A stretch of 23,083 nt of DNA from a virus. The notes under the pieces were generated by a model. That model was not told where the DNA came from and searched no databases. It saw nothing but the letters and a program-made list of their open reading frames with translations. Where the stretch lies: positions 1-23,083 of the IMG/VR virus record IMGVR_UViG_3300030389_001862, one strand, 5' to 3'. This document shows, piece by piece, positions 20,636 to 23,083 of the stretch. The position numbers and the translations under genes were made by a program. Position 1 is the stretch's first letter, and each line of letters starts with the position of its first letter.

Positions 20636-21103
20636 TTAAGCAGAAAGTTGTTTTAATACATCTTTCTTTGGATGAATATAATCTATAATAGCACTAACTA
20701 GTATTGTATGTGATTTATTTCTACCCATATATTTTCCGGCCTCTTCAAAAGCTTTTTGAAGTCCGAACTTATATATTAAATCCCAGACTATGGATTCGTT
20801 AGACACAGCTTTCAAGCTTTTGACCGCTTTGCCTTGAACATAAATAGTACTTTTATGACTACTAAAATTACTTTTATGAACTCTCACAAAATCCTGAATA
20901 TAACTCATTGGAAAATTACCTTTTCCATCAAAGTTTTTACTGGAAGTATAATAAGATGAGGAATAAAGACCATATGGATCACCCAAGGTATCGTAAATCT
21001 CATCTTTAGATAATTTACTCAAGAAAGTTTTTACTTTTCTTGCCATGATCTTATCAAACTTATTTGCTTTATTAATTAACTTTTGTTTTTCACTTTTAAG
21101 CAT
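20636..21103 (-). CDS. hypothetical protein (155 aa)
   Basis: No family recognised. A basic helical N-terminus (KQKLINKANKFDKIMARKVK) is followed by a Tyr/Ser-rich central part (DPYGLYSSSYYTSSKNFDGK) and an alpha/beta C-terminal region (VSNESIVWDLIYKFGLQKAF, then ILVSAIIDYIHPKK). No membrane or signal segment. TATAGGAG precedes ATG 21103, palindrome copy E lies 87 bases upstream of the start, and a probable terminator follows, so it is a single-gene unit. Confidence 0.72.
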   Translation of the reverse strand: MLKSEKQKLINKANKFDKIMARKVKTFLSKLSKDEIYDTLGDPYGLYSSSYYTSSKNFDGKGNFPMSYIQDFVRVHKSNFSSHKSTIYVQGKAVKSLKAVSNESIVWDLIYKFGLQKAFEEAGKYMGRNKSHTILVSAIIDYIHPKKDVLKQLSA

Positions 21104-21348
21104 TACGCTCTCCTATATTATGTGATTAAAAATAAGAAACTGCTTTGGCCTAAACCAAAAGTTTTTTGACACCAACAATTTCAAACAGATATGAGATTTC
21201 TCCCATACTTAATAGTACCATAATGAGAAATTAATACAAGTATTAATTTTATTTAATAAAATCAATGACTTATTTATTTAACAAGTTAACTAATATTTAT
21301 ATTTCAAAATTATTTTTTCTGATTCGCTTACGAATGATTCGCCGGATC
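21104..21348. other. AT-rich intergenic region with palindrome E
   Basis: No gene is seen. It is very AT-rich and holds palindrome copy E at 21190-21207 plus a half-site TATGTGAT at 21119-21126, next to the ribosome site of the 155-aa gene. It is the likely promoter region of that gene. Confidence 0.5.
21190..21207. promoter_or_regulatory. 18-bp palindrome, copy E
   Basis: TATGAGATTTCTCCCATA keeps the palindrome with 6 of 8 half-site matches and the central TT. It is farther from its gene than copies A to C. Confidence 0.55.
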
Positions 21349-22068
21349 TCAGTCAAAAAGGTTTCCTTGCGAGGCGTGACGCGTGGGTCGAGGATGTGGA
21401 GTTGCCATACTTTCTTCATAGTCTGTCCGTCGTTCCAGCTTGGCCCTTGTTGGTGGGATCCACTGAACTTCAGTTTTAAATTTTGGAAGCCGTCTTTGAG
21501 AGCTTTCCCAGATGAACCAAGCATAGCTTGTAGCTGTTGAAGCATTTGCTGACAAACGACCTTTAATGATTGGAACTCGTTCTGTAAATTGAGCAATAAT
21601 CGTCGGCGGGTTTTGTTTAAATAATCTTTCATATCTACCTACGCTTTCTATGAATTGTGTCCGAGCAAAGATAGCCGTAGATTCTTTAGCCAAGGGTAAG
21701 GCCTTGAGTACAAATTCTTCAGCTAGATTGAACGGCGGGTTAGTAATAATAAAATCGTACTGCTCGTTGACGTCCTTAGACAGAAAGTCTGCGATACGAT
21801 CTTGTCCGTAATCAGCTATGTCACATGACATAACTTCGGGGAAATATTCTTCGAGGACCTTGGCCATATGACCGGCGCCGCAAGCTGGTTCTAGGCAAGT
21901 ATACTTAACAAAGTCATCGTCGGGTTGTTGGGGGTAAATAAAATTTGGCTTTAGTATGTGTTCAAACAGAGCACGGGTAGCCCAAGGCGGGGTAGGAAAG
22001 TAATCGAGACTATCCTGATCTTCGTGCCGTTGGGACATAACCGCGTGCGTTTTGTTTTGTTCAGACAT
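21349..22068 (-). CDS. N6-adenine-type DNA methyltransferase (239 aa)
   Basis: Methylates DNA using SAM. The order X-I-IV is seen: DYFPTPPWATRALFEHIL (22-39), SAM-binding LEPACGAGHMAKVL (59-72) with D83 in CDIADYGQDRI, and the catalytic NPPF (110-113) in FIITNPPFNLAEEF. The C-terminal part has few specificity-domain features, so the enzyme is small and perhaps broadly specific. It starts at ATG 22068, overlapping the 46-aa gene by eight bases. No restriction endonuclease is adjacent, so protection against host restriction or timing of DNA processing is more likely than a restriction-modification system. Confidence 0.88.
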   Translation of the reverse strand: MSEQNKTHAVMSQRHEDQDSLDYFPTPPWATRALFEHILKPNFIYPQQPDDDFVKYTCLEPACGAGHMAKVLEEYFPEVMSCDIADYGQDRIADFLSKDVNEQYDFIITNPPFNLAEEFVLKALPLAKESTAIFARTQFIESVGRYERLFKQNPPTIIAQFTERVPIIKGRLSANASTATSYAWFIWESSQRRLPKFKTEVQWIPPTRAKLERRTDYEESMATPHPRPTRHASQGNLFD

Positions 22069-22201
22069 CAGATAAAAAACCTTTTAATCTTTCTTCAGGC
22101 TTATCTAAAAATTCAAACAGACCTTCTATGGCTGTAAAATCTTTGTTATCTGCATCTTCTTTGATCTGCTCTACAACAGCTTTTAACAATTCAATGTCCA
22201 T
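22061..22201 (-). CDS. small acidic helical protein (46 aa)
   Basis: Begins MDIELLKAVVEQIKEDADNK and continues DFTAIEGLFEFLDKPEERLK, a helix-rich acidic protein. TATATAGGAG precedes ATG 22201 and its stop overlaps the methyltransferase start by eight bases, so the two are co-translated. It resembles short proteins of the 'AIEELL..LP...L..FL' type found in many phages, whose function is unknown; a methyltransferase partner is conceivable. Confidence 0.7.
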   Translation of the reverse strand: MDIELLKAVVEQIKEDADNKDFTAIEGLFEFLDKPEERLKGFLSDV

Positions 22202-22224
22202 CTTTTTCTCCTATATAAGTTTCG

Positions 22225-22302
22225 TGTGGAGCGCCTTGAGGTTACGTCACTAAGATAAATACTGAGATCTACCACAGTCCTGAACGAGCTAAACACTCCA
22301 CA
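22225..22302 (-). promoter_or_regulatory. structured 5' leader of the methyltransferase operon
   Basis: TGTGGAG at the 5' side and CTCCACA at the 3' side of this 78-base stretch pair perfectly, and five more pairs (three G-U) can extend the stem. The helix ends about 12 bases before the ribosome site of the 46-aa gene, so it may modulate translation. It is not a tRNA: no D-, anticodon- or T-arm fits. Confidence 0.4.
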
Positions 22303-22308
22303 TATACA

Positions 22309-22338
22309 GTTATAGGATTTATCTTATACAGTTGTCAA
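22309..22338 (-). promoter_or_regulatory. sigma70-like promoter of the methyltransferase operon
   Basis: TTGACA (perfect -35) is followed after 18 bases by TATAAC. Palindrome copy G fills the spacer and overlaps the -10 box, the classic place for a repressor. Confidence 0.6.
22311..22328. promoter_or_regulatory. 18-bp palindrome, copy G
   Basis: TATAGGATTTATCTTATA, identical to copy F. The two 8-base halves are complementary at 7 of 8 positions around a central TT. It overlaps the -10 element of the promoter here. Confidence 0.75.
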
Positions 22339-22385
22339 TAAAAAAAGCTCCGAGGAAACATGGAGGACACGAAACTCGGAGCTTT
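22339..22385 (-). terminator. rho-independent terminator of the upstream membrane-protein operon
   Basis: A perfect 11-bp stem (AAAGCTCCGAG / CTCGGAGCTTT) with a 20-base loop is followed by a T run on the minus strand, then at once by the TTGACA of the next promoter. Confidence 0.88.
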
Positions 22386-22474
22386 ATCACATTTTATATA
22401 GGATAAGAGCAAATGAAAAAGGTTACTCACTCTTAGATTTGTTATCGCATATCTTTGTATATGCTGTCAAACTA
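22386..22474. other. intergenic spacer after the membrane protein
   Basis: No gene is convincing. ATCACATT (22386) and TATAGGAT (22397) are the two half-sites of the palindrome in everted order. A TTGACA with 18 bases to GATAAC lies near 22440-22470 on the minus strand and might be a weak extra promoter. Confidence 0.3.
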
Positions 22475-23083
22475 TTATTTTTTACCTATACTTCTCAAAC
22501 TCTCCATAACCTTATCTATGTTAGGTTCTGTGCCGTTTGGATCATAGACACATTTGTACTTTTTTGGGCACCAGCTTTCAATTAGCATTGTGAATGTCTT
22601 GTTGCCACCTTGATAAATACAAGCTCTTTTGTCTGTGTATTTTGATGTGATTCTCTTTTTAAGTCTACAAGTCGTGTACTTTTTCACATCGGGATTGCGC
22701 CATTCTTTCTGTTGTCTTGAATAATCTTTAGGCTTGTACTCATACGCTCGTGCTTTTTTTACCCAGATACCGGCCACCAGTACAGCAAAACCACCGATAA
22801 TAGATACGACTATCAACCAAGTTACCGCTTCTCCTATCTGGCGCCTGAGCTGTTGCTGTTTGTAGACAGTTTCTTGTCTTTGCTTTCTTATCTGCCCTTC
22901 CATTTTTAAAAGGTCATCGTAGGCTTGTGGCCCGTAGGTCATGTTTAAAAAGATTTTCAGCTCGTAACGCTGCTCTTCCAGTTTCTTTTTAGCTGCATAA
23001 GCTGCGAGAGCTGCCTCTTCGATAGATCCAGCTTTAAACAACTTTCCGAAAAGGGGAGGATTCTTTGCTTGTTTCTCGGCATT
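22475..23083 (-). CDS. single-pass membrane protein, 5' end outside the window (202 aa visible)
   Basis: The frame is open to the window edge; before the TTG at 23041 it reads NAEKQAKNPPLFGKLF, so the true start lies beyond 23083. Visible parts, counted from the edge: a charged coiled coil (IEEAALAAYAAKKKLEEQRY, about 20-84), one transmembrane segment (TWLIVVSIIGGFAVLVAGIW, about 85-108) and a basic C-terminal domain of about 90 residues with five cysteines (TTCRLKK, RACIYQG, SWCPKKYKCVYDP region). The Cys-rich part is probably outside the cytoplasm with disulfides. No family recognised; an internal virion or ejection-channel protein is one idea. It is followed by a terminator. Confidence 0.75.
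   Translation of the reverse strand, partial: NAEKQAKNPPLFGKLFKAGSIEEAALAAYAAKKKLEEQRYELKIFLNMTYGPQAYDDLLKMEGQIRKQRQETVYKQQQLRRQIGEAVTWLIVVSIIGGFAVLVAGIWVKKARAYEYKPKDYSRQQKEWRNPDVKKYTTCRLKKRITSKYTDKRACIYQGGNKTFTMLIESWCPKKYKCVYDPNGTEPNIDKVMESLRSIGKK

Noticed and set aside
22225-22302. tRNA gene (78 bases with a 7-bp end stem)
   Set aside because: Size and end stem looked right, but neither strand offers D-, anticodon- and T-arms or a TTCRA-type loop.

Overview
The window is a contiguous piece of a tailed double-stranded DNA phage genome. Every gene that can be supported lies on the minus strand, so transcription runs from 23083 towards 1. A P22-type portal protein, a terminase with separate ATPase and nuclease motifs, a scaffold, a capsid protein, a GroES-like co-chaperonin and many very small, tightly overlapping genes point to a podovirus-like marine phage, probably uncultured. 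The general AT-richness, the GTA-type three-helix holin and the Lys/Gly-rich small proteins fit phages of marine Alphaproteobacteria. The host assignment is inference; no integrase, tRNA or host gene is visible.

Layout in the direction of transcription. (1) 23083-19464: a membrane protein cut by the window edge, a terminator, a leader that can fold, a 46-residue protein translationally coupled to an adenine-type DNA methyltransferase, a 155-residue unknown, then the small terminase subunit overlapping a VRR-NUC-like nuclease. (2) 19416-14177: about 13 small unknown genes plus one DUF932 protein, arranged as short operons. Most operons begin with an 18-bp palindrome (consensus TATRNGATTTATCYYATA on the plus strand), a short leader and a TATAGGAG ribosome site, and several end in strong hairpin terminators. 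(3) 14176-13463: a roughly 700-bp gene-free region with short repeats and GC-rich patches, ending in a sigma70-like promoter for the large terminase. (4) 13462-7920: TerL, a 551-residue multidomain protein (DUF6884-like plus ADP-ribosyltransferase-like regions) and the portal. (5) 7920-6714: four tiny proteins and a 3-TM holin, several with membrane segments, which look like a lysis cassette. (6) 6717-2736: small proteins, GroES-like chaperonin, scaffold, two or three head proteins and the major capsid protein, closed by a terminator. (7) 2626-83: two probable virion surface proteins, then seven consecutive small and mostly Lys-rich proteins.

How it fits together: TerS and TerL would package DNA through the portal into a head built from capsid protein on the scaffold. 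The co-chaperonin probably helps fold the capsid protein, and the holin-type membrane proteins would act at lysis; no endolysin is in the window. The repeated palindrome suggests that one phage or host regulator controls the small-gene operons, the methyltransferase operon and possibly TerL. The most unusual items are this palindrome regulon, the DUF6884/ART-like protein between TerL and portal, the GTTACA-repeat cluster upstream of terS, and the basic-protein island with recurrent GGAV motifs. Functions are from recognition of sequence motifs by eye; no database search was run.
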